Of a stretch of DNA of 64,000 nucleotides, positions 17,673 through 27,012 are shown one piece after another; the first letter of the stretch is position 1; each line of letters starts with the position of its first letter. Source of the stretch: CAVTLG01 sp963802635. GTDB lineage: Bacteria; Chloroflexota; Ktedonobacteria; Ktedonobacterales; Ktedonobacteraceae. Both the position numbers and the translations under genes were made by a program. The DNA lies in assembly GCA_963802635.1 (NCBI GenBank), contig CAWDJJ010000001.1:2728001-2792000 (forward strand), in the 5' to 3' direction. The notes beneath the pieces are model-generated. The model saw nothing but the letters and a program-made list of their open reading frames with translations, made no database searches and was not told the origin of the DNA.

Positions 17673-17835
17673 AAGAATTTGTTCTACCTTTAGCACGATT
17701 TCGATTGCAGATGATTGCATATGGATGATAGCGCGCTACGTCTTGTACGTCAAGCCTGCGGAATGTTGAGTTCGTTTAGATCGTGTTTGGAACGCGCACA
17801 CCTTCTCTCACTATTGAACTGAAACTAAACACTAT

Positions 17836-20800
17836 CTACCACTCGCTTGGTTGTGGGTGTTTGCCCGTACCACAATATGGATGTTCCTCTTGCAGTTGTG
17901 CGGGCAGAGGTTTTGTCGCTAAAGGTGAGTGGTTATTCCGTAGATAGAGATCATACCCGCCACCGCTGGCAACTAATTTGAACTGCGAGCGAAAGAGTGA
18001 ACTGGTTATGTTAACTTGTACTGGATAGGGGCTGCCTTTAGGTCGTATTTCTATAATCACCCAATCTACCGTTGCACCCGGATTTTGTAATGCGCGTTTC
18101 CAAAGACTGCTTGAGCCTTGATAGATAATGTTCTTGAAGTGAATATCTGCCTCTTGGGCTTCATTGAGTGTACCAAGATAGGTATCCTCTAAAATCCAGC
18201 CACCGTTATAATGTTGCGCAAGAAAGGCGTCTACTGGTTGAAATGCTATACATGAATTGCCATACTGACCTTCCTCTAACGTCACAATGCCGCTATTCCA
18301 GATAACGATTGATTGACCAATAAGTACTCCGCAAAGGATAGCGTGTATAGCTAAACTCTTGTACAGTTTGAAGAATTTCAAACTGCCAGGAATGAGTGTG
18401 GCGATAAATAGAGCAGCAGGAATAGCTGCTTGAGAGCCAAACCTGGGATTGAACAACTGTGAACTGACCCCGGGAACAAGAGCAATCACTTGCCCTGAAT
18501 AGAAAGAAGTGACGTAGAATAAAAGAGGTGTAAGAAAAGGAAGTACGGCAAAGATCTCGGCAAGATTTTTGCGCATGGTGATGTCTCTACGGACAATGAC
18601 AAACTTGATGAAAGCGATGAGCGCCAATACAATAACGACAGGTCCTAAATTGTCCAGACAAGCAAAGCCATAGTATCTTACTGACTGCCAAAGATTATCA
18701 GTGGTTGCTGAGAGCTGCGCATGAAAATAGTATTGCGTTTGGATTTGTGAGGAATACAACCCCTGTTTGAAATAGAGCAAGTTGCCAAAAATAACTTTAT
18801 CCCATGCAAACCATAAGATAATACCGAAACCACCTAATATTCCGAATATGAGCAGTTGTGCCTCAATCTGTTGTCGATGATGGTGCCGGACATATCCAAT
18901 TACAGGGATCAGCATGAATAGTATGAAAAAGAGCATCCAGCCATCGTAGCGGGCAATCGTTGCCAGAAAGGTCGCAGCCGCTGTCATCGTGAGATACTTC
19001 GTTTTATCTGTTTGTACCCAAACGATAAAGTAGAAACATGCTACCGTAGATGTCGCGAAGCATACCGGCTCTGAGAGTGGTGTTGTCTGAAGATAGATGA
19101 TATTTGGGTTAAGAACAAATACGAGTGTACCCACAAAGCTTGCGCAACTATTATTAGTTAACTGGCGCGCTGCCAGAAAGAGATAAAGAGCCGTAATGGT
19201 ATAGCAGATCATTGAGGGAATGCTGCCAGCTAAACCAGTTTGCCAGAGGTAGTCATTCCAGATAAATGGTAGCATAATCAGGTGAGGAAGCGGCAACCAT
19301 ACACCGCCTAGCTGTGCGATGCCAGGTGTTGCACTATCCAATACGCTTCGAGCAATGCGTATGTGGCTATACGAATCATCATATATCAATATATCATGAT
19401 GCAGGAATGAGTACCAGGTGGCTGTCACACTGACAGTAACTGTTAGCAGGAGAAGCGCAATGAGCCAGGGATCTGGCTTGCTGTGATACTGTTTTTTTCT
19501 GCTAATTGTCTGTTGTTTGAGGTAGAGAGCGATCACATCACAGGTGGCCCTCACGCGTTGTATTGTTGTACGAGGGTCGCCGGGGATCGCTATCTTCTTG
19601 TTAGCAGACACCGCTAACACACGTCTTTTTCGTGCTACTTTTACGGATGTGAGTATGGGCTGTGCAGCTTGCAGATGATCACCGTGCTGTGTTTTCTCCC
19701 AATAGTGCGGCTTCACGATGAGTTGATAGAGGGCAATATAGGCTGATACACTCATAAAGACCCAATAAAGCGGCAAAAAAACGACCCACTTGATGAGAGC
19801 GTATTCTCTCCGTTGTAGGCAGCCCAGAAAGTGGATGTAGAGATAGAAAAAGTTGCCAAAGACGAGGCAGATTGTTCCGGCATAGAGCACTGGTGCCGGG
19901 GCAAGAATACTATACAGATGGACAGGGTGAAATGCGATATAAAAAAGCGTCAATAGCCACATGATTGGATTGAACAGTAGTACAAAGGTCCAGGTTCCCA
20001 CGATCACCTGCAATGAGAGGAAAGAGCGTATATGACCATCCTGCACAGTTTGCAGGGGATGGCGCATGTGCACTAAGTAGGTTTGTAGGTAGCCTTTAAT
20101 CCAGCGTGAGCGTTGACGAAGCCAGTTTTTAAGCTGCGATGTAGCCTCTTCGTAGGTTGTACTGTCTAGTATGGTCGTTCGTAGGCCAAACTGCGAGATG
20201 CGCAATCCCAGGTCGCAGTCTTCTGTCACATTAAAAGCATCCCAACCGCCCAGGGCGCGCAACACTTCGGTACGGAAATGGTTGGAAGTGCCACCAAGAG
20301 GTAACGCAAAACCTGCACGCTGCAAGCCAGGCAACATGATACCAAACCATGTGCTGTACTCAGCCGTAAAGAGACGTGTCAGAATATTCTGATTTTTATT
20401 ATAATAGTTCAGCTTAGCCTGAACGCATGCGAGCTCTGCGTTATGATTGGCAAACGTCAAAACGGCTTTCTTCAGTTGATATGGCTCTGGTTGATCCTCC
20501 GCATCAAAAATGACCACAAACTGGCCTTTAGCCTGGAGCAAACCGAAATTGCAGGCACGTGGTTTGGTCTGTGGCTCTCCCCGGGGCACGGTAATAATGG
20601 TAAAGTTCTCAGGCAAGTAGACGCTGGAGAGTACTGCTCGCGTTTCGTCATCGTCCTCCTCTGTCAGTAAGAGCACCTGTAGCCGGTCCTGTGGATAGTC
20701 AAGGGCCTTCATGGCTGCCACGAATTGCTGCGCAATCTTTGTCTCTTTATACAGTGGACACAGGATTGTGTAGGTCGGCCACTTGACGTCTCGTTGATCC

Positions 20801-21276
20801 AGAGCCTGAATGATACTCTCATCGATGGTCTCGCCCGCTCTGGCGAAAAACGCGTTCGTTGCCATAATGCTGCTGCTGGCGAATCCGCAAATATAGAGCA
20901 GTGTGAGTATCCCCATGCTGATGGTGAGCATAAGCAAGTGAAGAATATAAAAACCGATCAGCAAGCCGATGCCCAGGGAGATGAGGGCTGATACCTGTGA
21001 GGTGGTTACAACAGTTAAGGCGGAGTTGAGTTCCTGGAACGGTGCGAAAGGACGGACTTCGCGGTTCCCCACTCTTTTAACCTCTAGCGCCTCTTTCTGG
21101 TAAATCAAATACGCGGGGGGAGAGATTCCGAGCTTGTTATTGTGCTGCAGCCACTGAGCGTATTCTTCAATCAGCAGTGGATCGGTCGTCGTCACTGAAG
21201 GAAACGTCGTCACCGCGTTTTGTGTGCTCTCACGCAGAGACGAACGGAGAAGTTGCTCTTCGGAATTCTTTAACAT
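17836..21276 (-). CDS. GT2 glycosyltransferase fused to a GT-C (GT39/ArnT-like) glycosyltransferase
   Basis: The 1146-residue protein has two catalytic units. After two helices (about 95-140) comes a GT2 domain of the BcsA/hyaluronan-synthase type: ILCPLYKE, VPRGEPQTKPRACNFGL, the DxD-like DAED (258-261), the catalytic TED (351-353) and QRSRW (388-392, the Q/RxxRW motif of processive enzymes), followed by four helices. From about residue 615 a second multi-pass unit begins with the acidic IYDDSYSHIRIAR motif and about ten further helices, as in GT-C mannosyl/arabinosyltransferases that use polyprenyl-phosphate sugars. The C-terminal 120 residues are extracytoplasmic. The likely role is surface glycan synthesis. 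A structured RNA candidate lies just upstream (21324-21400). Confidence 0.85.
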   Translation of the reverse strand: MLKNSEEQLLRSSLRESTQNAVTTFPSVTTTDPLLIEEYAQWLQHNNKLGISPPAYLIYQKEALEVKRVGNREVRPFAPFQELNSALTVVTTSQVSALISLGIGLLIGFYILHLLMLTISMGILTLLYICGFASSSIMATNAFFARAGETIDESIIQALDQRDVKWPTYTILCPLYKETKIAQQFVAAMKALDYPQDRLQVLLLTEEDDDETRAVLSSVYLPENFTIITVPRGEPQTKPRACNFGLLQAKGQFVVIFDAEDQPEPYQLKKAVLTFANHNAELACVQAKLNYYNKNQNILTRLFTAEYSTWFGIMLPGLQRAGFALPLGGTSNHFRTEVLRALGGWDAFNVTEDCDLGLRISQFGLRTTILDSTTYEEATSQLKNWLRQRSRWIKGYLQTYLVHMRHPLQTVQDGHIRSFLSLQVIVGTWTFVLLFNPIMWLLTLFYIAFHPVHLYSILAPAPVLYAGTICLVFGNFFYLYIHFLGCLQRREYALIKWVVFLPLYWVFMSVSAYIALYQLIVKPHYWEKTQHGDHLQAAQPILTSVKVARKRRVLAVSANKKIAIPGDPRTTIQRVRATCDVIALYLKQQTISRKKQYHSKPDPWLIALLLLTVTVSVTATWYSFLHHDILIYDDSYSHIRIARSVLDSATPGIAQLGGVWLPLPHLIMLPFIWNDYLWQTGLAGSIPSMICYTITALYLFLAARQLTNNSCASFVGTLVFVLNPNIIYLQTTPLSEPVCFATSTVACFYFIVWVQTDKTKYLTMTAAATFLATIARYDGWMLFFILFMLIPVIGYVRHHHRQQIEAQLLIFGILGGFGIILWFAWDKVIFGNLLYFKQGLYSSQIQTQYYFHAQLSATTDNLWQSVRYYGFACLDNLGPVVIVLALIAFIKFVIVRRDITMRKNLAEIFAVLPFLTPLLFYVTSFYSGQVIALVPGVSSQLFNPRFGSQAAIPAALFIATLIPGSLKFFKLYKSLAIHAILCGVLIGQSIVIWNSGIVTLEEGQYGNSCIAFQPVDAFLAQHYNGGWILEDTYLGTLNEAQEADIHFKNIIYQGSSSLWKRALQNPGATVDWVIIEIRPKGSPYPVQVNITSSLFRSQFKLVASGGGYDLYLRNNHSPLATKPLPAQLQEEHPYCGTGKHPQPSEW

Positions 21277-21323
21277 AATTTACTATTTCTCTCTACATGT
21301 AACACTTCTCGTTGTGTATACAT

Positions 21324-21400
21324 ACGCGTAGGGCAACCCATCCTCGCTCAACGATGGCTGGCAGGCCACAGCAATCTGAGAAGCAGACGGCCCTACGCGC
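21324..21400 (-). ncRNA. Candidate structured leader RNA of the glycosyltransferase gene
   Basis: Read on the minus strand, a 10-bp perfect closing stem (CGCGTAGGGC at 21399-21390 with GCCCTACGCG at 21334-21325) encloses 55 nt with three small internal helices: TCTG/CAGA, TGGC/GCCA and CCATC/GATGG. The result is a multi-branch junction about 75 nt long, ending 48 nt before the start codon at 21276. No Rho-independent terminator is seen. It does not match a tRNA (no T-loop sequence) or any riboswitch consensus I know. Confidence 0.45.
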
Positions 21401-21500
21401 TTTCACTTTTCATTATTGTAAAGCTTCAGCTTGAAAAAGAAAGTCAGACAGAGAGACAATTACGCTGAAAACATGGCTCTATGTACCTCTAGTACACAAC

Positions 21501-22442
21501 TCATCTCAGGAAGCGGCGTCTGTTCCAGAGAAGGACGAGTACTAGCCCGATGACTAGACCGGTCAGCAGCAGATCACGGGAAAGATCTGTACTTGACCCC
21601 TTTGGCATCGACGTGACAGGTTGTTTTGAGGCGACGGGAGACGTTTGCGAAGCGACTCCGTCTGGAACTGAAGGTGTTTGTGTGGGAAACTGCAAGTTGG
21701 TCCAGGGCGTAGCAGTGTTATCCTCCGATGTTGCTGGACCAGCCCCTGTAGATGGTATATCTATGCTATTGCTGCCTGGTATGCTGCTTACACTATGCTT
21801 CGTGCTGCTCGCTGTGCTTTTTTTTGTGCTCTTTGCCTTCGCTTTCGTTTTCGTTTTCGTACTGGTTGCTGTTGCTTGAGGAAGAACATTGCTAGCGTCA
21901 ATAGTTGGAGCACTGCTGACCTGCCAATTTGTGCTACCATCGGGAACGCGCGCGTAGGATGTGTCCACAGCCAATGGCGGAACGACCACCTGATCGATAA
22001 CCGCACCAGAGAGAAGCAGTCGCAATGTCAATGGTCCTGTTGTACGTAAGAGGGTATTGGAGGCAACGGCAGGAAAGAGCACAAGAAAACTATGCGCAGC
22101 GATAGCTTACCCAAAGGGAAAGTAAAAGAGCGGCGTACCAGGACCGTTGTCGAAACTCGCGTGAGCTGCGTAGAGATTGAAAGCCTGATTCTGTGGATTA
22201 TACAGTTCAATCCAATTATCTACTGCTGGTGAAGTTGTCGATGGACAAACCCAACTGACATGGGGAGCCAGCAGAACTTCGTTAATAAAGAGCAGATACT
22301 CCTCCGCTGGCGGCTGTGCCAGCGTTCCCGCTATGGTGGGGGGCACAGCGGGAGCGCATCCATGCTTTGAAGCCGCATTGGCGTAAGAAAGCGTCACGCT
22401 CAATGCAAGGAAGATACTACATACTACTGCCACATACCGCAC
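21501..22442 (-). pseudogene. Lamin-tail-domain surface protein interrupted by an in-frame TAA
   Basis: The first part (22442 to 22107) has a signal peptide (IFLALSVTLSYANA) and the beginning of a lamin-tail domain (LLFINEVLLAPHVSWVC, NWIELYNPQNQAFNL). A TAA at 22107-22109 follows FYFPFG. The same frame then continues without indel: AIAAHSFLVLFPAVASNTLL, LRLLLSGAVIDQVVVPPLA and SYARVPDGSTNWQVS, all typical of the domain, then a Ser/Thr/Lys-rich stalk and a C-terminal anchor (LLTGLVIGLVLVLLWNRRRFLR). A single base change explains the break. Without read-through only a 111-residue secreted fragment would be made. A restart at 22082 would lack a signal peptide. Confidence 0.8.
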
Positions 22443-22562
22443 ATGACCACCCCTTCGGCCTGACGCCTCTCTCTATCAACCTTCTATGAACGCACCACCT
22501 ATCGTAACCGTTTTCTCTAGTGTTTGCTTGCACTGTCTGTTTGCATCGAGCGCAAACAGACA

Positions 22563-22745
22563 TTATTGCGAAAGGTATTTGAACGGCGCTTCACGTCGAC
22601 CAGGAAATCTCTCTCGTAGCAGCCGACGGAGTGCTCCTACGCTGCTCTCACCTAATGTAAAAGCAAGAACGGAGCCAATAATGATGCCGCAGATACCACC
22701 AATCGCAATTCCTTGTAAGAACTTACGGTTCCGAAAAAATGTCAT
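22563..22745 (-). CDS. Small membrane protein of unknown function
   Basis: The 60-residue product has one hydrophobic helix (FLQGIAIGGICGIIIGSVLAF) and a basic C terminus (RRLLRERFPGRREAPF). The start at 22745 has AAGGTG 6 nt upstream. It follows rsfS on the same strand after 17 bp, so the two are likely cotranscribed. No family recognised. Confidence 0.6.
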   Translation of the reverse strand: MTFFRNRKFLQGIAIGGICGIIIGSVLAFTLGESSVGALRRLLRERFPGRREAPFKYLSQ

Positions 22746-22762
22746 CGTTGTCACCTTTTCTC

Positions 22763-23152
22763 TCATTGCAGATATACCACTGTCTTTGCTCCACTCCAGA
22801 GGCGTTCAAGACGGTAATATTCACGCTCTTTCGGCCCAAAGATGTGAACAATCACACTTCCGAAATCCAACAAGATCCACCCGGTATCGGCACTGCCCTC
22901 ACGGTGAAGCAATGGGATTCCTTGTTGTGTTAACTCTTCATCGATTGCATCAGCGATAGCCAGGATCTGGCGACTATTCGTGCCACTACAGATAACAAAG
23001 TAGTCGGCAATCACCGTCACATCACGAATATCCAGTAAAAGGATATCAGATGCTTTTTTGTCAGCTGCACTATCGACTGCTGCTCTTGCAAATTGGGCTG
23101 TATCTAGCAGAACTTCCTCCACGAATGCTCCCTGCTTTTGTACGTCACCCAT
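22763..23152 (-). CDS. rsfS: Ribosome silencing factor RsfS
   Basis: The 129-residue protein is a clear RsfS/Iojap homologue: ARAAVDSAADKKASDILLLD, VTVIADYFVICSGTNSRQI, LHREGSADTGWILLDFGSVI and VHIFGPKEREYYRLERLWSG. RsfS binds ribosomal protein uL14 and blocks subunit joining when nutrients are short. Its length is normal for the family. The start is unsure: ATG at 23152 is used; a TTG at 23185 would add 11 residues. It lies 80 bp downstream of folK on the same strand. Confidence 0.93.
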   Translation of the reverse strand: MGDVQKQGAFVEEVLLDTAQFARAAVDSAADKKASDILLLDIRDVTVIADYFVICSGTNSRQILAIADAIDEELTQQGIPLLHREGSADTGWILLDFGSVIVHIFGPKEREYYRLERLWSGAKTVVYLQ

Positions 23153-23234
23153 TTTAGATGACGTGCTATGAATTGTCTCTAACAATCAGTTACAAATGTC
23201 GTATCCGCATTATAACATGAGTGCCCTCCACTTG

Positions 23235-23801
23235 TTAAGGGGGTAAACCGCTGGTCATCTCTCTCTTTTCAGTGGACCACACCGGACAACGCCTGCCAGT
23301 GAAATGCTCTGTAAGAGTTTCCTGGACTGTTTTGCTCTTACCAGGAATGAGTTTTGTCGGCGCGAGTTCTGCAAGCGGGGCCAACACAAAGGCTCGCTCC
23401 GCCATTCTAGGATGAGGGATCAACAGATCCTCTTGCACGATTTGCAGATCGTCATACAGAAGAATATCAACGTCGATAGAGCGCGGACCATTGCGAAAAG
23501 TCGCTCGTCTTCCCAACACTCCTTCGATAGCTTTCGCTCGGTATAAAAGATTCTGTGCGGAAAGCCCTGTTCTCCCACTACAGACGATATTCAGAAAGCG
23601 TGGTTGGTCAGTGTAGCCAACGGGCTCGGTTTCATACACTGAAGAGATGGCGTGAATGGTTACACTATCGTTGAGCTGCTGCACGGCCATCACGAGATTC
23701 CCGTGCCGATCTCCCATATTTGACCCTAATGCGAGGTAAACGCTGTACAGAGCAGCGGATGCTTCCCTCTCTGGTGGTTCTGCAAAATTCATGATACTCA
23801 T
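23235..23801 (-). CDS. folK: 2-amino-4-hydroxy-6-hydroxymethyldihydropteridine diphosphokinase (HPPK)
   Basis: The 188-residue protein has the HPPK signatures LALGSNMGDRHGNL, SSVYETEPVGYTDQPRFLN, GPRSIDVDILLY (Mg-binding Asp residues) and IPHPRMAERAFVLAPLAEL. It transfers pyrophosphate from ATP to hydroxymethyl-dihydropterin in folate synthesis. No folP or folB is adjacent, so the folate genes are dispersed. GAGAGG 6 nt upstream supports the ATG at 23801. It is probably cotranscribed with rsfS. Confidence 0.93.
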   Translation of the reverse strand: MSIMNFAEPPEREASAALYSVYLALGSNMGDRHGNLVMAVQQLNDSVTIHAISSVYETEPVGYTDQPRFLNIVCSGRTGLSAQNLLYRAKAIEGVLGRRATFRNGPRSIDVDILLYDDLQIVQEDLLIPHPRMAERAFVLAPLAELAPTKLIPGKSKTVQETLTEHFTGRRCPVWSTEKREMTSGLPP

Positions 23802-23865
23802 CTATGCCTCTCTGGAACTCTCTCGTTCCTTGTCTTTTCTCAACCTCCTATAGAGAAAAACACCA

Positions 23866-25686
23866 TCAGTTGTCGATTTGTTTCATCACCCCTGAAAAAC
23901 CCCGATATGGTTGAAAAGAGCCGTAGCGCCAGCTTCTACCGTCCTCTCCTACCAGTAGACCAAGCAAACCTGTGCTATAGGCACTATCTGTAATGGTTGC
24001 AACCAGCAATTGCTGATTGATATAGAAGCGAAAATGTGTTTTGGATGCGACGACGAGCAAGGTATTTATCTGTCCATAGCCACTCTCAATAGCACCGGAG
24101 CTGGTCCAGTCGATGAGTGTTAACCACTCGCCTGGATCGCTACCAGACACACGCTGGAAACGGTATTGTTCGTGACTATTAAGCTCCAGAACATAAAAAG
24201 CTTTGGCATAGGGGTTGAGGCGAAAGATGAGACCGCAGAAATCACCTTGTAATAGTTGAGCTTGCGCTGTGATGATGACGTTCGTAAATTGCTGTTGATT
24301 GCTGTAGCACCAGGCCAGAGCGTGCGGTAGGCTGAGCGAGACACGGTAGCCTTGCGGAGAAAAAGAGCATTGCTTCCCATCATCGATCCACCCACCACCT
24401 CTGCTGGTCATGGCATCGTAGTAAAGCATATTTCCTGTGCCTATTGCTGACGTGATGCCTGCCGTGGCCTGGATGCGCGCCTCTGCGGCTAATGTTGCCT
24501 GCACATGCATGAGTGCAAGCGCAGTTGCTGTTACCGCCTGATGCGTTTTTGTCGGTGTGCGTAAACTGGATGTCTGTGTATGCTGTTGTGCGCCCCTGGC
24601 TAGGGGCCAGAACCTGCCCAATGGGATAACCGAGATCGCGATTAGTAGACAACACAGGGCAATGATCTGGAGGCGTACGCGTTTTCTCCTCCGGTAGGCT
24701 CCTGATACAATTGGCAGTAATGATGTCTCATAACCCAGTGGGAAGAGTTGCGTTTTCCTGAAGGGCACGGTCGCCACAGCCTGCGCGGGGCGTTTCTCTG
24801 CTTCCTGTGAACTTTTTGTGGCTTCCACTTCAGTTGTGCGATGATGCTCTCTTCCGTGTTGGGCGACAAGCTCCTGCCCCAGCGCGTTTCGATACGCTAC
24901 GGCCAACGCCGTTGCTTCCTGGTAACGCTCATCGGGATTCTTCGCCAGAGCTTTGAGGATCACATCTTCAATGGCCTGCGAAATATCCGCATTGAATGAT
25001 CGCGGCGCGGGTGGTGTGGTTTGCAAGTGCTTGATAGAAACCGCGACCGGCGAATCCCCAGTAAAAGGAACATGTCCTATCAACATTTGATAAAGGATAA
25101 TGCCCAGCGAGTAGATATCACTGCGGTAATCATTGATGCCGCTTGATTGCTCTGGAGCCATATATTCTGGCGTGCCAACCATCGCACCCGCATGGCTGAA
25201 TGAGCCAGCCTCGATTTTGGCTTTTGCGAGGCCAAAGTCAACGAGGTAGGCATGACCATCCGGGCGCAGCAAAATATTCGATGGCTTGACATCTCGGTGG
25301 ATGACGCCATGGTCGTGTGCGTGTTGTAAGGCCGCTGCTATCTGTTCAAGAAAGCTGCCAGCCTCTTCCAGAGAGAGACGCCCGCGTTTATGCAGATAAT
25401 CGCGTAACGTTCCACCTTCGACATAGGGCATAACCAGATAGTACCATGGCCGTTGCTCACCAAAGTCGTAGAGGGGAAGGATGTGTTCATGGGAGAGCGC
25501 TCCAACCGCCAATGCCTCACGCTCGAACCTGCGTACAAAAGGTTCATCGCTACCATAGAGTACTTTTACTGCAACCCATCGTCGTACACGATGATCATAT
25601 CCCAGATAGACTTCTGACATACCGCCCTGGGCCACACGGCAGCGTAACTCATAACGCCCGAGCTTTGAGCCTTCTATCCCCTTCAT
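23866..25686 (-). CDS. Transmembrane Ser/Thr protein kinase with extracytoplasmic sensor domain
   Basis: The 606-residue protein has a Hanks-type kinase domain: Gly-rich loop VAQGGMSEVYLG, ATP-binding Lys41, catalytic HRDVKPSN (Asp132), DFG (Asp150) and APE (YMAPEQ). A basic juxtamembrane segment leads to one transmembrane helix (about 339-357). The C-terminal 200 residues are outside the membrane and form a beta-rich jelly-roll-like domain (YYDAMTSRGGGWIDDGKQCS, FCGLIFRLNPYAKAFYVLEL). This is the typical bacterial receptor-kinase architecture; the ligand is unknown. The start at 25686 (MKGIEG) has AGGAGTGAGG upstream and is preferred over longer frames. Confidence 0.9.
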   Translation of the reverse strand: MKGIEGSKLGRYELRCRVAQGGMSEVYLGYDHRVRRWVAVKVLYGSDEPFVRRFEREALAVGALSHEHILPLYDFGEQRPWYYLVMPYVEGGTLRDYLHKRGRLSLEEAGSFLEQIAAALQHAHDHGVIHRDVKPSNILLRPDGHAYLVDFGLAKAKIEAGSFSHAGAMVGTPEYMAPEQSSGINDYRSDIYSLGIILYQMLIGHVPFTGDSPVAVSIKHLQTTPPAPRSFNADISQAIEDVILKALAKNPDERYQEATALAVAYRNALGQELVAQHGREHHRTTEVEATKSSQEAEKRPAQAVATVPFRKTQLFPLGYETSLLPIVSGAYRRRKRVRLQIIALCCLLIAISVIPLGRFWPLARGAQQHTQTSSLRTPTKTHQAVTATALALMHVQATLAAEARIQATAGITSAIGTGNMLYYDAMTSRGGGWIDDGKQCSFSPQGYRVSLSLPHALAWCYSNQQQFTNVIITAQAQLLQGDFCGLIFRLNPYAKAFYVLELNSHEQYRFQRVSGSDPGEWLTLIDWTSSGAIESGYGQINTLLVVASKTHFRFYINQQLLVATITDSAYSTGLLGLLVGEDGRSWRYGSFQPYRGFSGVMKQIDN

Positions 25687-25887
25687 CAACCTCACTCCTA
25701 CTTTTCCCAGCCTGTTTGCTTGCTTTACCCTGTATGGGGAAACCGTTTTTGTATTGGGAACGGCAAAACCCGCCCCACCCACCATATGTGGGTATTGCAA
25801 CTAGTATTTCCTGGCAGCCGGATGAGCCAGAGGCAAGAAACGTAGCGGTACCTCTGACTGCATCGTAAGGCTCCTGTGCGCCTCACG

Positions 25888-26706
25888 CTAACTGGCAATC
25901 CAGTAGCGCTCAAGTCGTACCGTCTCTACGGGACGGATGCTATACGTATATTGTTCGATGGTTTTATGGAGTGCCTCTGCATTGCCGAAGTTCGAGTCTA
26001 TCTGAGAGGTGTACATCTCTGCTGCTTCCAGCCGAGCTGGCAACATTTCTGACATCTCAACAAGCGTTGGTTCAAAAGAGGTCCCTAACGCTGTCAGACG
26101 TTGCTGAAGGGCATCAGCCTGGCGGACAACATAGGGGAAATCTTCATAGTAGTAGACCTTTGCTCCGCGCTGGACGAGTCGATCTGCTGCCGAACACACA
26201 ATCTGGTGATCGACGTGACGACCAATGCCCAGTGGTGCATACCAGGCAGCGTCTGGGAGGCGTGCTTGCAAATCCAACAGGGTCTGGGCAAGTTGTCTGT
26301 CAATCACTTGATCGGCTGGATGAACATCACCGCCGATAAGCTGTTCGTACCGGTTGTAGTATGCCGGATTGCCACGGTAGATAGCCTCTGGATAGTCAAG
26401 CCAGAGATAGTCACATTGGAGATAGTCAAGCGCAGTGCTGTCCTCTTTACGCCTTCTTTCTTCAAGGGCACGGGCACCCTGCGTACTAGCGCTTCCCATA
26501 TGGCTCATAACCTGCAATGCATACGGGCTTAATGGCTGCTCGGCAGGCGGTATACCAGCAAAGATGGTAATAACCAGCGGACGCAATCCAGAACTGACCT
26601 GGACACCTAATGTGCCTCCACAGGAGTAGACAACATCATCAAAGTGCGGTGAAAGAAAGATATGCCGATGTCGCGTAGTGATATCATGTATACTTGTGAG
26701 TTGCAA
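25888..26706 (-). CDS. PIG-L (LmbE-like) family deacetylase
   Basis: The 272-residue protein begins IFLSPHFDDVVYSCGGTLGV, with the zinc-binding PHxDD motif of N-acetylglucosaminyl-PI/mycothiol deacetylases, and has the later zinc His in LGIGRHVDHQIVCSAADRL. It removes acetyl groups from an amino sugar or related compound; the exact substrate is open. The start is TTG at 26706 with a very good GGAGGA 8 nt upstream; no ATG lies close. It is followed by the kinase gene after 200 bp. Confidence 0.9.
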   Translation of the reverse strand: MQLTSIHDITTRHRHIFLSPHFDDVVYSCGGTLGVQVSSGLRPLVITIFAGIPPAEQPLSPYALQVMSHMGSASTQGARALEERRRKEDSTALDYLQCDYLWLDYPEAIYRGNPAYYNRYEQLIGGDVHPADQVIDRQLAQTLLDLQARLPDAAWYAPLGIGRHVDHQIVCSAADRLVQRGAKVYYYEDFPYVVRQADALQQRLTALGTSFEPTLVEMSEMLPARLEAAEMYTSQIDSNFGNAEALHKTIEQYTYSIRPVETVRLERYWIAS

Positions 26707-27012
26707 GGCTCAAATCCTCCGTGCAAAGAATGTGTATGCTTTTGCTGAGAGATATATCGTTCTTTAAAAAATATTACTCCTCAGAAAAAATATCGCTCGC
26801 TCACTAGTATAGTCCTTGATCCGTAGCTTGTCCAGAGATGCATATGAGAGCGACACAGAGAGCATTCTCAGCTTCTCCTACGTACTCTCCGCCTATGATG
26901 TTTGTCATGGTCAAATCTGGAGGGATTGCACTTCTCATTCTTTCCACTTGTGGCTACACTCCTTCGTAGAAGCATATGCTTCAAGAAACGATCTGTTCAA
27001 AGGAGTTCTTGC
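26707..27012. other. Divergent intergenic region
   Basis: These 306 bp separate the PIG-L gene from the membrane-protein operon beginning at 27013. The first 110 bp are AT-rich. GGAGGA serves the TTG at 26706 and AAAGGAG (about 6-7 nt upstream) serves the ATG at 27013. Nothing else could be recognised. Confidence 0.4.

Noticed and set aside
21324..21400. tRNA-like reading of the structured element
   Set aside because: Length is about right, but the closing stem has 10 bp, no T-loop GTTCRA sequence or anticodon arm is present.
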